Source: Lentinula raphanica
Lineage: Eukaryota; Basidiomycota; Agaricomycetes; Agaricales; Omphalotaceae
NCBI GenBank assembly: GCA_027919835.1
Contig: JANVFP010000029.1
Location: 496,001 to 560,000, forward strand
Direction of reading: 5' to 3'
DNA length: 64,000 bases
Positions 48,273 to 59,284 of the stretch are shown piece by piece (position 1 is the stretch's first letter; the number at the start of each line of letters is the position of its first letter). Below the pieces are notes generated by a model, which did no database searches, was not told where the DNA came from, and saw only the letters and a program-made list of their open reading frames with translations. Made by a program: the position numbers and the translations under genes.

Positions 48273-49636
48273 ATGATCGTCGACAAAACGAAAGACGTAG
48301 AGGATGCCCCGCCTGCATATGAAGCGTCTACGTCAAGCTCCAATGGGGGTGCCCCTTTCCCAATCTATAACGACAGCAAAAGACCTCCTCTAGCCCCATC
48401 GTCTAGTAGTGTTTCTCCGCCTATCTCACCCTCTTCCCCGTCCTTTTCTTCTAAAGGGAAAGGCAAGGCCCCTGCAGCAAGCACATGGTGGAGCTTTGGT
48501 TCATCTCAAACCGCGCGTGAGATACGAACGACTGTTTTGGGTATCGTACGCGATCTGGTGAAGATGAAGGATGGGAATGCAGTTGCTGCACAAAGTATAC
48601 TTGAAAGCTGCGCTGAAGCATGTTCAAGCTATTCTTTGTCTCTCCCTTCTTTGTTACAAGAAAAATCGATTGAATCTCATACGCCGCTTTACTGGGCTAT
48701 CATCAATCGACCTCCCGATAGGAGCGACGAAGGAATAAATGGGACTTCCGACCTCTTGACTGTTTTATTATCTTACACGGCCCCTCTTTCACCTACTATA
48801 CTTGCCGAGGTTCGACAAGCATGCTTGATAACAGATGACCAATTGCTGTTCCAGCGTCTTCGTCTTTCACCAGAGTTTGCTACTCTCTCTGGGACAGACG
48901 AGATGCTGCTTGGAGAGTCAATGATACCTGACGAAGTGGCTGTTGAGAATATGCTTGGGGACGAAGGTGCATTTGCCGTAAGTTTTCGCATAGCACACTT
49001 TCAGAAAAGGATGCGAGTATCCGGTGAAGTTGGTCTGGAATTCATCGCTCGAGGTATGTCGCAATTGTATCCTGCTGCAATTCATGCCTCATACGTATCA
49101 CCTCAAGGTCGCTTATGGCGCCTTGCATTGTGTGTAGCAGACCGGCGTCGGAGTAGGCATCGTGGACCAACTCCGGGAGGCTGGTGCATCGTTCTGTCCT
49201 TACTCGAGAATAGTCCGCCGACATGGATAGATTCGCGTCTGGTCATACCGGATGTGTCGTCCAATACCACTGCACAGAAGTCAGAGCCTGCTAGTGAACA
49301 AGCACAATCTTCATCCATGTTTTCTGGGATCATGGGTGATCGCTCTAGGAAGGACGCTATCAACATCAGGATCCAGTCCAAAGCCGAACTGTGTCCTCCT
49401 CCAATTCGCCCCAACCACAACCGTCAAACAGAGATTGTTATTCCACTGGATACAGTGCCTTTAGCGCTGAGTATCCAACATGCGTGAGTTCTATCCCTCC
49501 ATTATGATCTACTCAACGGTCTCAAATCGTACATTTCAGTGGAAGCTCCTACATCGGTGCAGACGAATCTCTTTCCGGTAAATTAGAAGCGCGACTGAAG
49601 AAACCTTCAGGTGACGCGGAATGTATAATATGCTGA
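48273..49636 (+). CDS. Conserved fungal protein with PPAY motif
   Basis: I choose ATG 48273 (MIVDKTKDVEDAPPAYEAST). An in-frame ATG at 48213 adds 20 Cys-rich residues with no sign of conservation. The DAPPAYEAS motif is a possible WW-domain (Rsp5/Nedd4) ligand. A Ser/Pro-rich linker follows (to about 48470), then a helical region with SQTAREIRTTVLGIVRDLVK, SHTPLYWAIINRPPDRSDEG and LLTVLLSYTAPLSPTILAEV, which looks ankyrin-like or alpha-solenoid. After that comes a beta-rich half with GRLWRLALCVADRRR and GGWCIVLSLLENSPPTWIDS. One intron from about 49485, then YIGADESLSGKLEARL and TGA 49634-49636. The function is unknown; an adaptor role is a guess from the PPAY motif. Confidence 0.75.
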
Positions 49637-50008
49637 CAGCGCCTTTAAGCTGCAATGTATCGATATTACAAGATGAAGGAGTAAATCCAATCCTCATGTC
49701 ACAAATCAAGGAATACCAATGAATATGTATCACATCCAAATTGCGATCTTCAGTATCTTGTCGTCCCGATACAGAATCGAGCTACGTAGAGATCTCGCTC
49801 AACCAGAGAATCATGCAACGGCCCACAACAGGCTTGTATCCGGTAGAAGAAGTACAATAAACCGACTAAGATCACAGTAGTGAGTACTTCAGGCATCACA
49901 TTTTGGGACAGACTGACTTCGGGCATGAGGTTCTTGTTCATAGAACTACACGATTGTTGTTGAAATATCATACTATGTACATAGTAGGTAAAACGAACAT
50001 AGAACAGA
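49637..50008. other. Convergent intergenic spacer
   Basis: 372 bp between two 3' ends. No supported gene. Confidence 0.45.
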
Positions 50009-51728
50009 TCAAAGCTGCAATGAGATTTGACCCGCTACCGTATTCAATCTTACCGAGCCTCTGTCCTTTCCGCGCTCTCCTGTTCCCCAATATACATGGC
50101 CTTTGGCAGTCCCTCCATGCATTTCATCGAAGATCAGATTTCTCTTTCTGTCTCTCCCTTCGGGGTCTGGCCCTTCTTCGGCATTGATGACCTTTTTATC
50201 GAAAGGTGAGTTTTGAGCGGTGAATGCCCCCTCAAAGGTAGAATGCATCTGAACATCAACAGGAGCCATTGCGGTCTTTGCATTGACATGAACGGTCGAA
50301 TTGATGGGTGCGGTAGGGAAGGTAAGCTTGATTGGGGAATGCGCATTGTGAGCCCGAACACAGAATGTGCCATCAGAGGTTGCAGCCTCTCCTGAATCAA
50401 AGGAATAGAGGGACAGTGAAGCCTCGATAGGACTATAATACAGATGATGAGCGTTCGAAATCCTGATCGCAACCAACCGTAATGCTTACGAGTTGACGGT
50501 GTTGAGTATGATTTCTGTCATGGATTTGTCGGCTTTGTCGTTCAATAAGGTAGCGGCGACGTTGATATGTGCATTGGCAGTGGATAGCCTTAGAGACTTG
50601 TCGACGGTGAAATTCCCTTCGATGGGACTATTTGCGGCTTTGACCTGGATAGACTGTGCTTGCAGGAGCTAGAGGGAGTGGGGATCATGAGTACTATGCC
50701 GAAAGAGAACTGGAACGTTGAGCAAAGTGAATACGAACTTCGACTTGAATAGGCTTAGAAGCACCGCTAAGGGAAACCGAATTGAAGATCGTGTTCGAGA
50801 GGTTCGCAACTTGGTAACCGAAAGCGCCTCGCATATCTGTTTTGAAATCCGACACTAAGAGTCGGGATTTCTCTGAACCCTTGGGAAACTCTACTCTGAT
50901 GTCGAAATAGACATGGAGGTCATGACGAGGTGGATGAGGGCGACGCCGAGAGGACTGGAGAATGTTGGGATCATCAGGTTGGTCGACTCAAGAGTCATTT
51001 TCACTGACACTTACGAATATTCCAACTCCATTTTCCCCTTCACGGCCGGCTACCTTACAGAGTTGGATAGATTGCAGAAATTCGGCATCATCGTAACTCG
51101 TGTCAACAGAGATAACCACCGAATCGCGGTCCTCATCAGATTGGGTGATGTTGACATTGCCGTTCATGAAAGGGCCTTGGGCGAGTAGGAAGAGTACTTC
51201 AGAGGTAAGGGGTAGTTCGAACGTATGCTCGACAGTTTGAACAGTGGAGGATCGTGCAGGACTGTTGCGTTCAACTTCGGGCCATTCCGCGCACTGATAA
51301 TCTGCCATTTCCGAGGGGAATGGCAGCTCAGCAATAGTATGACGCCCAACCTACGATTGAAGCATAAAATATTAACGAGGCCTGACACGAATGCGAATGA
51401 AGGCTATGATACATACCCACAGTGGGTCCTCATCGACATCGCTCCAGCGAAGGTGGGCGTCGTGCGGGTGAAACCGATGTTGATGATTTCCGGGCTTGTG
51501 GCCAAACTCGAAATGACGAGGACTTTTCATGAACTTGTAGAACAACAATCCCAATAAGGCGCATATCACAAATATATGTCCAATGATTCGCTTTCTTCGC
51601 TGAAAGAGGAGCCGTCGTTGGTCTTCCGCTTCGAGATTAGTAGCGACTGATCCTGACGAATTGAAAGCTACTGTGTCGGAGCGCTTGGGATCAAGACTTG
51701 GTAGTAGAGACATTTTCTCTTGGTCCAT
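50009..51728 (-). CDS. Single-pass membrane protein with beta-rich ectodomain
   Basis: ATG 51728 (or 51713, five codons in: MSLLPSL) opens a cytosolic tail with basic RRLLFQRRKR just before one TM helix (IIGHIFVICALLGLLFYKFM) at about residues 48-67, then a His-rich juxtamembrane piece (GNHQHRFHPHDAH). Later exons are rich in beta-strand patterns: VEHTFELPLTSEVLFLLAQG, NVNITQSDEDRDSVVISVDT, SIEASLSL-like strands and INSTVHVNAKTAMAPVDVQM. It ends AGQISLQL. This is a type II membrane protein with a large lumenal or extracellular beta-solenoid-like domain. Similar proteins occur in many basidiomycetes without known function. A TATATAA motif lies about 45 bp upstream. Confidence 0.7.
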
Positions 51729-51765
51729 CGAGGTCAGCGAAATACAGTAGGAAGTAGTAAAAGCC

Positions 51766-51782
51766 GCTGCATTATATACTAG
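51766..51782 (-). promoter_or_regulatory. TATA-like motif upstream of the membrane-protein gene
   Basis: On the minus strand AGTATATAATGC lies roughly 45 bp upstream of the ATG at 51728. The position is close for a fungal core promoter, so this is suggestive only. Confidence 0.35.
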
Positions 51783-52254
51783 GACAGGATGCCATTACGC
51801 ATTATTATGCAGTGTAATGACATAAGTCTGCGGCTGCGCAGGACATTTGGAACCTCATGAATCATGATAGTCTTGGGTTCATTGATTCGGAAAGCCTGTA
51901 CATATATCACTGTGCCGCAGAGCTCTGAGCGCTCAGCGCTGCGGAAGGTCGAGAATCTGCGAGATCGTACCTGCAGCTGGAGGCTGGCATGATAGTCTCA
52001 GTTGAGCTAGTGGTCGTATTAGCAGTCCAACGTCGCTTTGAAGCGCGGCTTTAGAGAGTGACAGTACGGCTGCCTCACTGCAGCACCGCCGCATCAGCGC
52101 CCTATGCAAGTTTTTGGTTCTTGAATCTTCACGATCGGCAGTGGAATTGGTGTCGAATGAATGATGATCGATGATTATCAAGTAAGACAAGTACAATTTG
52201 TTAGAACCAGTGGGCCATTGATTCGTTCGCGCTCTTTACTAACTGTATGTTGAC
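51783..52254. other. Intergenic between two minus-strand genes
   Basis: About 470 bp, no supported gene. It holds the 3' UTR of the long EF-hand gene and upstream sequence of the membrane-protein gene. Confidence 0.45.
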
Positions 52255-55200
52255 TCAAGGGCCAGGCTGCGTTTGCGAGAGTGCAAGCAATTGCGACAAC
52301 ATATTCTTAATGCTGTTCAGCTCTTCTTCGACCGACCGAATCCTATCATCCAACGTCAAGATTTTGCCCTGAAGTGACGTATAATACCTTCAAATCTTAA
52401 AAGACACAGTGACTCGCCTTGGTGTAGGTTTGAATATCTGGTAGTTCAGAATCAGAACCGCCTGCTGCAAAACTGTCGTTAGCGTTGATTCCATGATCAA
52501 CGCCGTTTGGATCCTCGATTTCAGAATCATACGAGCGTCTGTGCTGAACCAGAGTGGATGCGGAGGAAGGCTCAAGAAATTTGTCGGTTTCAATCCTGAT
52601 TGTGGGACTCTAAGAGATAGTTCAATGGACGAGTGGCAAGGGCGCAACAAAATTTCACCTTCTGAACGTTTCCGTTTAGACTCAAGCGTTTTGACTAAGA
52701 ATTAGAATTAGTACTGGTTGAGTGTATGTTCTGTGCAATGCAATCGTGCTCACCATCACGCGTTGACTAAGATTCCCGTGGCGCTCCCTTGTCTTCGCTT
52801 CCTCCCTCTTGACATTTCGTGTTCTCACGGAGGTTCTCAGTCTCCTCAGATCTTCTGCATTGGGCTGCGAGGGAAGGTCGTATGTAAGTATGTCTTTACC
52901 AGGGCCCGGTCCATGAGTCTCGCCTTGCGAGCGAGTTAAGGGCAGAGGCATGGAGTCTTGTAAAGGAAGGTCCGCGTGATCAAACGGTATCTAGTTTCAG
53001 TGAGAGATGTGGTGCTTATTCGTAGAGTCCGTATTTTGACTGACCGAGCGAAAATGTGTGTGCCAGTTGACGAATAATCCATAACTGAAACATGATATCT
53101 GCACTGGGATATCCGAACGTTGTTGCCGCCAGCCCTCCGTGAGTATACGGTATCGTTTGTCGAAGGCATACGCTATACTTCGTATACTAGTGATCATATC
53201 TTGGAATTCTGTTTCAGCAAGGATGAAATTGTCGGCCATTTCAATTATCTTGGTATGGCGTTCGAGTAGGAGCATCAATAATGGTAGTACCAGCTAGAAG
53301 TGCCAGACCAATTCGAATTAGAACGCAGCCTCATTGGGTTAGGCCTCCAACTTACCGCCTCACATCGGGAAGTGCCCATTACTGCCCGTACATCTTCTGG
53401 ATCCACCATCCGATATTCCACCTCAGCGAGATTGCTTCGTAAGAAAGTAAGGGTCTTGCACATGAACTTGCTCTGATAGGAAGCTAGCTTTTCAAATTGG
53501 AAGCGCATGTCTTCCTGTTGATACTTGAATGTGTCTGTATTTAAGGAATCGACTATGCACCATATTTCAGGTAGACAACCGTGCTGGAAATACGGACGCA
53601 AGTGCTTGTGGTTCGGAGGAAGCATGCGTTTGGCAAAGCGTTGTATCTTCTGTAGGGCATCCTTCATAGAAAGTATGAAGGTTAAGGAAGGAGAACTAGG
53701 GACTGTAGTGAATTGATACCCACCAGGCATCGTTTATGACAGCTTAGAAGCGCGGATAAGCAATAATGGACAGAGAATTCAAAATAAGGATAATGCGTAC
53801 TCAAGGGCACCCTGGTACCATCCAGCCGCGGCACTGCTTGTTGGATCAGTATCTCATTTCCACGAAGTGTAATCTGACTACTCACTGGGCCAAAGACACA
53901 GGGAGGCTCCAATCTTCAGGACAGTGTGCTGTGAAACGGTTGATCTCATCTATAGAGACGTATCCACTAGCATCTGAGTCGATGGCATCACCAATTGTTG
54001 GTTGGACTGAAGGTTGTGATCACGAGTAAGAACATGGTATTCCACCAGGGCTTGACGACGATATTTCACTTACAGATTATCCGTCCAGTAAATTTGAGCG
54101 TCCATTGATCTTCATGAGGCTCTCCTGTTTGCTTCTTATAGTGTGAAAACTTTTGGACATAGTGATGGTGTAATGCTAAGGCATTGTGAGTGGCAATCGC
54201 ATAAGACCCTTGGATGCGCTCCGTAAACACACCGTCCACGAGATGACGCGTCTTGCAGCTCAATCGCCATTTCTAGTGGTGTATGAGCTCGACACTAACG
54301 ATAGACCCGCGAATCCTGTACTGACCATGTCTAGATCATTCACTCAGCTGAGGACATCAGATTCTTCTCAGAGGCTGACAAAGCGACACACCTTTCCAGA
54401 TCTGCTGAACATCCTCGTTGTGTATGAGTTCGTGAGGACCCGAGTCCAGCTGGAGGGGTTTGTATCTAACAGTGGTCGATCTACCATAGTAGATAGCATA
54501 CCTTCGAAAGAATGATGTCAGTATTTCGTTCCATCGTGTGCTCGAGTTCCTTCTGGGCCGCACTGAGTTGCATTTTGAAAATAGCTCTGTATCAACATTA
54601 GTTCATATCTGTGAGCAACAAGGTTTGAAGACTTGCTGATTTGATTTGAGCTGACTGGACAGATCCTCACGCAGGATGGTCTTCATTTGGGGAGTGATTT
54701 TTTTTCCGAATTCAGTTTCAATGATCTGTTGTAGGAAGGGAGTGCTCTGAAATCAAGGTATTAAAACATGAAATCCCTCGTGGCTTCTACTAAGTAGAAG
54801 TATACTTACTTGAAATGCTTTTTCTTCACCGCCGGCTTCTTGGATCTTAGCCTGAACGCGCGCTTCCTTGGGCGTTAAAGACTTGATGGCTGCAATGACC
54901 ATGTCCAATTTTTGATTCAGCTCGTCAGTTTTCTTGTCGACGTTGGTGATGGTAAGAGCGGACGCTTGAGTGAGAAGCTGCTGCAACTGGTATTGGAAGT
55001 TGGCAAAGTCGCGGATGAAGTCAGTGATCTGTATTTTGTAAGACCCAGATTTCATGACGTGGACTGATAGAGAATAATTCTGAGATCGAGCACGCGTCGG
55101 ATATAAATGTCGAGAGATTCTCACCGACATATCCATGTTTATGATAGAGGCTTAGATGCATATCAGTAGGTGCGTCTTGCGCGACAAATCTCGACTCTCA

Positions 55201-56739
55201 CTTCCAAAAAATTCCGTATTCCTCCATCTTGTCTCCAACCTGCATAACGGCGATCGTTAAGGTTACGAACAGCACATTGAAACGAAGTACCTTCTTAAAT
55301 AGCTCATGGAAGTTTTGATACGTCTTGGACTCTACTTTGAATACAACTTGAACTTCACTGTCGCACAATGTGTACCAAAATTTCGCCTGAAGAAAAACTT
55401 TGAATATCTGTTTCACCCGACGTTTGAGAAATCACTTGCAATGAAGTGAAAAGCCACCAGCTATGTATACAAGGGTGAATAGGTTGATTTTATCAGATGA
55501 ACAGAATCGAACCATGTTCTTATCATGAGCACGCCGGTCTCGTTCCTTCTGTAAAATGAACTTTTCGAAATATCGGTAGATCAGAGCCGAGACATCCCAA
55601 CAGGAATGGGTCTTTGCCTACCTTAAACACAGTTTTGGCAGTCTGTAAAAGCGTCAATCAAGGAGTCGAAACCTACAATGATGAACAACGTTACATTGAT
55701 AACCGGCAGCTGCGAAGCCAAAACATCGAATAATTGAACAACGACCTTCGCAGGTTCAAAAAATGTTTACGCAATCTCTTTTCCTTCGGTCCAAACAGGG
55801 CCTATATGGGAGTGTTAAAGCACTTCGGGGACCCACATACGTATACACCCAACTTGCTGTGAACTGAATCAACTGATCCAGGGCTGCGTCCGCCTGCTTG
55901 AAATATGTTGCTCCACCTAAGGCAATCTTTTCTGTAGCAACACAATTTCCATTAGGCCATCTATATATCACGATAGTGACAATTCCACGTACTTATGATT
56001 TCGATCGATTGTTTATGATGCGGATGCGTGTCCATCGTCCTGATGCCTTCAGCCACAAAGAGGGCGGGAGCAACATCTCGATCCAGCATTCTGGATTCAT
56101 CTATCACCGACTGTCCATTTTCTTGAAGAGCTGTATTGAACTTCTGGAGAGCTTGTTGGGGTGAATTGGTTTGAGTAGCATGAAGGCTGTTGGTGTCGTG
56201 TAGCGGTGGTGCTTCATAAGGATTTGGTAGTCCTTCGTTCGGACTAGACGTGTATTGGGGTCGAGATGAACTCGAGCTGTACAAGTCGGGACTCATACGC
56301 AGCGGTCCTGAAATGTGACGCACATTAACAGCTGGTGTCTGGGACAGACTGATATCATACCATAGATCCCTTGCGGTTCACTGGACGACAGAGACATAGA
56401 CGACAATGTCGATTGTAGAGGTTGTAGTGCACTCGACGGGTCCGATCGCGGTAGAGGTGGCAGAGTTCGCGAGCGGGAAGCTTTATAAGAGTCTTGTTTG
56501 AGGGACTCGACACTACGGACATGAGACAGCTGGTGTGGACGAGAATCTTCATGAACGTCGCCCGTAGATTTCTTTCTGTTCCGAAAGATATGAAGAGGAG
56601 AAGAGAAACCTTTACGATGGTTTGAAGGACGTTGTTCTGCACGAGGAAAGTCAAAGTCAATGAAGGAATTCATTGAAGTTGCGCCTTTCAAGGTTCGAGT
56701 GCCTTTGGCGCAGGGTATCGAAGAAGGCTGAGATGCCAT
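52255..56739 (-). CDS. Long fungal protein with EF-hand-like loop and coiled coils
   Basis: A multi-exon gene of about 4.5 kb. ATG 56739 gives MASQPSSIPCAKGTRTLKGA, then a disordered Ser/Pro region (to about 56050). A fungal N-terminal-domain-like part follows, EPAKVVVQLFDVLASQLPVI then ERDRRAHDKNMVRFDSSDKI, and helical stretches such as QAKIQEAGGEEKAFQ and MKTILREDLSSQLKSNQ. An EF-hand-like loop, IDSDASGYVSIDEINRF (near 53950), has Asp/Ser/Asp/Gly/Tyr spacing able to bind calcium. Next come GWYQGALEYA and ERHTKIIEMADNFILAETEF. The C-terminus is a coiled coil (LDDRIRSVEEELNSIKNMLS) with the stop at 52255-52257. The order (helical N-domain, EF-hand, C-terminal helical domain, terminal coiled coil) matches a large uncharacterised Agaricomycete family. 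Exon borders are approximate. Confidence 0.65.
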
Positions 56740-57406
56740 GCCTGGCTGCCAGTGGTGGCTCAGGGAACGATGGAATCAGAAAATCAGAGGAGGAACTTGA
56801 TGAGACTTGATAATAAGTAGATGTAGGCCCCCGTAAGCTCCTGCGAAACCGAGTCATCCGAATTAGCGTACATTTGGGGTCGATTTTGGCGATTTCCCTG
56901 TCCGAAATAAGGTCCATTCAGCGTACTCGAGGCCTCAGAGCTTCGAGGCCCTGTCCGGCTTGTCGGACTTTGGCAGCTGGATAAGCAGATTTTGAACTTC
57001 TCTCATAATCTAGAGAACATCCGAACTGTAGGATTCTGTACCCAATCTGTGCTTGTAACACGGGAGAACGGCAGCCCTCCAGACAGTGATAATAGGTATT
57101 AGGTGACATGGCGTTCAGCTTCTGCCATGTTTTTAATGAACCGTGGATTAATTTATCAGTACCACCGTGGCACATTAATGTGCTCGCGAGGCTTATCAAT
57201 CCCAGTTGAGAGCGATATGAGGCTGATTCAGTACTCTGAAAGATATGTAAAGTATTTGAGTAGAAGATGAAGGGGAAAAAGCACAAAACTTATGACGTTA
57301 AATTTGTACAAATATTATTAGCGCCTTGTACATTACTCAGCGCCTCAAATTCAATGCCAAATTTATTCTTTTGGCCGGAACTCCGGCATTTTTTCGCCAG
57401 CGCACT
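56740..57406. other. Gene-free stretch before the repeat region
   Basis: Minus-strand frames (56657-56917, 56918-57286) lack conserved content. The sequence becomes AT-rich towards 57300 and enters repeated DNA near 57330, where the GCGC/CAGCGC words begin. Confidence 0.4.
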
Positions 57407-57433
57407 CCGTAAAATCAGCGCACTCCACAACAA
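57407..57433 (+). repeat. 27-bp inverted repeat, left copy
   Basis: This 27-bp word is the exact reverse complement of 63669-63695. Its core AATCAGCGCACTCCA recurs immediately to the right (57433-57447), and a third related CCAGCGCACTCCGT lies to the left. Such clustered subterminal words are usual near DNA transposon ends. Together with the right copy it brackets the Ngaro element, about 254 bp outside A1. Confidence 0.85.
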
Positions 57434-57686
57434 ATCAGCGCACTCCATGATAAACCAGTAATACTTAGAGAATTCCACTTGTCCCTTGTGATCTTAAGGC
57501 ATCTGATGTTCAGGAAATGGAAAATAGACAATTCCTTCTTCATTATCTTGATTATATTGGTTCAATCTACTCATCAGCTCTCATCCAGAGCTATCTTATC
57601 AGAAATAGGTCACTGGAGATCACAAGTCACAGGCTTTAGCGCCGAAATCAGATGACTCTGACTCATAAGTCCAGACAAATCTGATG

Positions 57687-57839
57687 ATTCCGAGAGAAGT
57701 TTGCGGAGCAGGCTTCTCATAGGATAAGATAGTGAGGCGATGAGAGGCCGGCATGGGCGCCGGCAAGTTCCCATTTCTGTATTAGGCGCCCACCTCTTCT
57801 TACTTCCTGCCTCTCATCGTCGCGTACAACTTCGTCGGA
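57687..57839 (+). repeat. Split direct repeat A1 (left end of Ngaro element)
   Basis: 153 bp, identical by eye to A2 (63078-63230). It begins ATTCCGAGAGAAG and contains a GC-rich hairpin (GCCGG..CCGGC near 57757-57775). It also has ATAAGATAG at 57724-57732, the reverse complement of the last nine bases of the element. The left limit is where similarity to A2 starts. Confidence 0.93.
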
Positions 57840-57877
57840 TTTCGTGTTCAATCGACTCTTTAACACTTGTACTCATC

Positions 57878-59284
57878 ATGACTCAATTCGAAAACAACTC
57901 TGCTTCCTTTCTGCCGACTTCTTCCTCCTTAAGCAACCCAAACAGGACGCATATAACCCACTCTTCACCTCAACTGATAGAGGCTCTGAAAAAACTCGAT
58001 TTGGAGTCTAGGCTGGACATGAATCAGTCTATTGAGGAGAAGAATCGCGCGAGGAGAAAGAAGGATGTTCTGAAACAGCAGGGACTCGCATCGAAACCCG
58101 GTTCTCCGTCAGCTTCCTACGTGACGATAACTCTGGAGGAAATCGAAATGATTCGGACTACACCCTCACTTTTTGAACGTCTGAAGGCGAAACTTAGTCT
58201 GGTCACTCTGGGTTGGATGAAGACCCGATCAGACGAGGATAACAAGCAGAAGCAGTTGGATAAACAAAAGGACTCCGGGGGATCTCGAGTTGAGGAGGAT
58301 AGGTCTTACTTGGTAGATGACGTTGTGGAGGTCGCTTGGGTTTCGACAAAGCGTATGATGATCACCATCCCAGTGGAGTTGCTGAAGGCAGGGTTATACC
58401 ACAACAACATCCCTCTTCCCTTCTTCACCAACGACGCCCTCACCCGAATTGAAATGCTTCACCAAACGATGCCTAAGGCAAAGTTCCGGGACGGTGCAAA
58501 GGTGGACTTCGTTTTGGATATCAAGGCTGTAGGAAAGCAGTTGGGAATAGAGGAAGATGATCCTTCCCACCTTGAAGACCTTTCGTTCGGAGAGTTCAGG
58601 GAGGCTGCAGAGAATTTCTGCGAATACGAGCTCAAAAGATCAAAGGAAAAAGAATTAGGCAACCGGTTTACTTTTGCTTCCCAACATTTCGCCTTTTTCC
58701 TCAACCAAGAACACTCTGAACGGTCCTACAGGTACTGGAAGCCAGAAGAATTCATCCTCCGAGAGAAGCGGACGATGTTCAACTACGAATTCAGCATAGA
58801 TGTCTACAACCGGGCATGGGACAGGGCAATGAATATTCAACGGATGGATGAGATGAAGTCCTCGATCCAGGAGGAAGTCATACGAAACCTTCGTGGCACC
58901 CAACCGAAACTCTCTGCAAAAGGCTCTTCTGCGACGCCGAAACCCAGATTTTCCCCTTACCCTTCCTCTTCATCCTCCGACCAGAACCCCGCGCCCTTTC
59001 CAATGGGCAGCAAGACGAGCCGCCCTGCATCTTGCTGCCTCGGCTGTGGAAAACGGGGCCACCGTACCGATTCGCACTCAGTCGAACGCGACGGTAAATT
59101 TCTCTGGGCTCTCTGGATCAGCAACAAGCTCTGCTCTCCCGAACGCGGCCACAGGAAAATCTGTATTGGTTGGAACATCTACGGACGATGCAAGGCCGGA
59201 TGCGACATGGAACATGTCTGTTCCCTCTGCGGTTCAATCTCCCACCACGCCTTTGCCTGGGTCTGCAACTCTCAGCCCAACTGA
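57878..59284 (+). CDS. Ngaro ORF1, Gag-like protein
   Basis: 468 residues from ATG 57878, the first ATG after A1. The N-terminal third is charged and helical (EEKNRARRKKDVLKQQG). The middle is a helical domain (PVELLKAGLYHNNIPLPFF, LSFGEFREAAENFCEYELKR, YRYWKPEEFILREKRTMFNY). The C-terminus is Ser/Pro-rich and then Cys/His-rich: CLGCGKRGHRTDSH (C-x2-C-x4-H-x4-H, a zinc-knuckle variant), then CIGWNIYGRCKAGC and CSLCGSISHHAF. This fits a nucleocapsid-like RNA/DNA-binding protein that packages the element RNA. ORF2 overlaps its last 71 bp in another frame, so the pair may be linked by frameshift or re-initiation. Confidence 0.82.
   Translation: MTQFENNSASFLPTSSSLSNPNRTHITHSSPQLIEALKKLDLESRLDMNQSIEEKNRARRKKDVLKQQGLASKPGSPSASYVTITLEEIEMIRTTPSLFERLKAKLSLVTLGWMKTRSDEDNKQKQLDKQKDSGGSRVEEDRSYLVDDVVEVAWVSTKRMMITIPVELLKAGLYHNNIPLPFFTNDALTRIEMLHQTMPKAKFRDGAKVDFVLDIKAVGKQLGIEEDDPSHLEDLSFGEFREAAENFCEYELKRSKEKELGNRFTFASQHFAFFLNQEHSERSYRYWKPEEFILREKRTMFNYEFSIDVYNRAWDRAMNIQRMDEMKSSIQEEVIRNLRGTQPKLSAKGSSATPKPRFSPYPSSSSSDQNPAPFPMGSKTSRPASCCLGCGKRGHRTDSHSVERDGKFLWALWISNKLCSPERGHRKICIGWNIYGRCKAGCDMEHVCSLCGSISHHAFAWVCNSQPN

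Noticed and set aside
47929..48318. 129-codon minus-strand frame before the PPAY protein gene
   Set aside because: It overlaps the start region of the plus-strand gene and has no conserved content or splice sites.
57740..57840. Short frame in repeat A (RGRHGRRQVPISVL...) present in both A1 and A2
   Set aside because: It merely follows the direct repeat: the two copies diverge in sequence and frame immediately after the repeat ends, so it is not a conserved gene.
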